From a bacterium (lineage in GTDB: Bacteria > UBP15 > UBA6099): 6,031 nt of DNA. Below are positions 5,989 to 6,031 of the stretch, piece after piece. The stretch spans positions 1 through 6,031 of the forward strand of contig JAKQBV010000091.1 of assembly GCA_029573925.1 (NCBI GenBank), in the 5' to 3' direction. The position numbers and the translations under genes are program-made. The notes beneath the pieces were generated by a model. It ran no database searches. It was not told where the DNA came from and was given only the letters and a program-made list of their open reading frames with translations. The stretch's first letter is position 1. Every line of letters starts with the position of its first letter.

Positions 5989-6031
5989 AGAATACGATCT
6001 CGCAGTTTTCGGCCTTGAGAGACCTGACGGG
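5987..6031 (-). CDS. Possible C-terminal end of a convergent gene, cut by the window edge
   Basis: Read on the minus strand, the frame entering from the right edge encodes PVRSLKAENCEIVF and then stops with TAA (complement of 5987-5989). Its 14 codons look like ordinary protein sequence, and the position, facing tatA across a possible terminator, fits a convergent gene. Fourteen residues are too few to name a family, and chance open frame cannot be excluded. Confidence 0.35.
   Translation of the reverse strand, partial: PVRSLKAENCEIVF

Noticed and set aside
1..6031. CRISPR array, insertion sequence, tRNA or rRNA
   Set aside because: No regularly spaced repeats, transposase motifs, terminal inverted repeats or structural RNA signatures were seen.

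Overview
The window is bacterial, GC-rich in its genes and AT-rich in its spacers, and holds two divergent transcription units plus two short items at the right end. No ribosomal or other marker gene is present, so the lineage cannot be fixed. A secreted subtilase with a modular N-terminus, a Tat component and a compact glycine-cleavage/lipoate operon fit a free-living or environmental bacterium. I do not name a phylum.

Left part (1-1615, minus strand): a large secreted subtilisin-family (S8) serine protease, truncated by the left edge just after its catalytic serine. It has a signal peptide, two copies of a roughly 70-residue beta-type module, an inhibitor-I9-like propeptide and the catalytic domain with Asp326, His359, Asn456 and Ser519 all visible. 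A divergent, AT-rich intergenic region (1616-1849) carries a good sigma70-type promoter for the plus strand, a small palindrome beside it and repeated short motifs that look like regulatory sites.

Centre (1850-5565, plus strand): a tightly packed operon of gcvT (T-protein), gcvH (H-protein), an FAD-dependent pyridine-nucleotide-disulfide oxidoreductase of the CoA-disulfide reductase/NADH oxidase type, and lipA (lipoyl synthase). Two of the three junctions are stop/start overlaps (ATGA). LipA would make the lipoyl group carried by Lys63 of GcvH, GcvT would take the aminomethyl group from that arm to tetrahydrofolate, and reoxidation of the resulting dihydrolipoyl arm needs an L-protein. The gene in that slot is a single-cysteine flavoprotein and not a canonical dihydrolipoamide dehydrogenase, which is the most interesting point of the window. 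The P-protein (gcvP) and lipB are not in this window.

Right part (5566-6031): a short spacer with a perfect TATAAT promoter element, then tatA/tatE (twin-arginine translocation pore subunit), a GC-rich dyad that may be a terminator, and what may be the last 14 codons of a convergent minus-strand gene that runs off the right edge.
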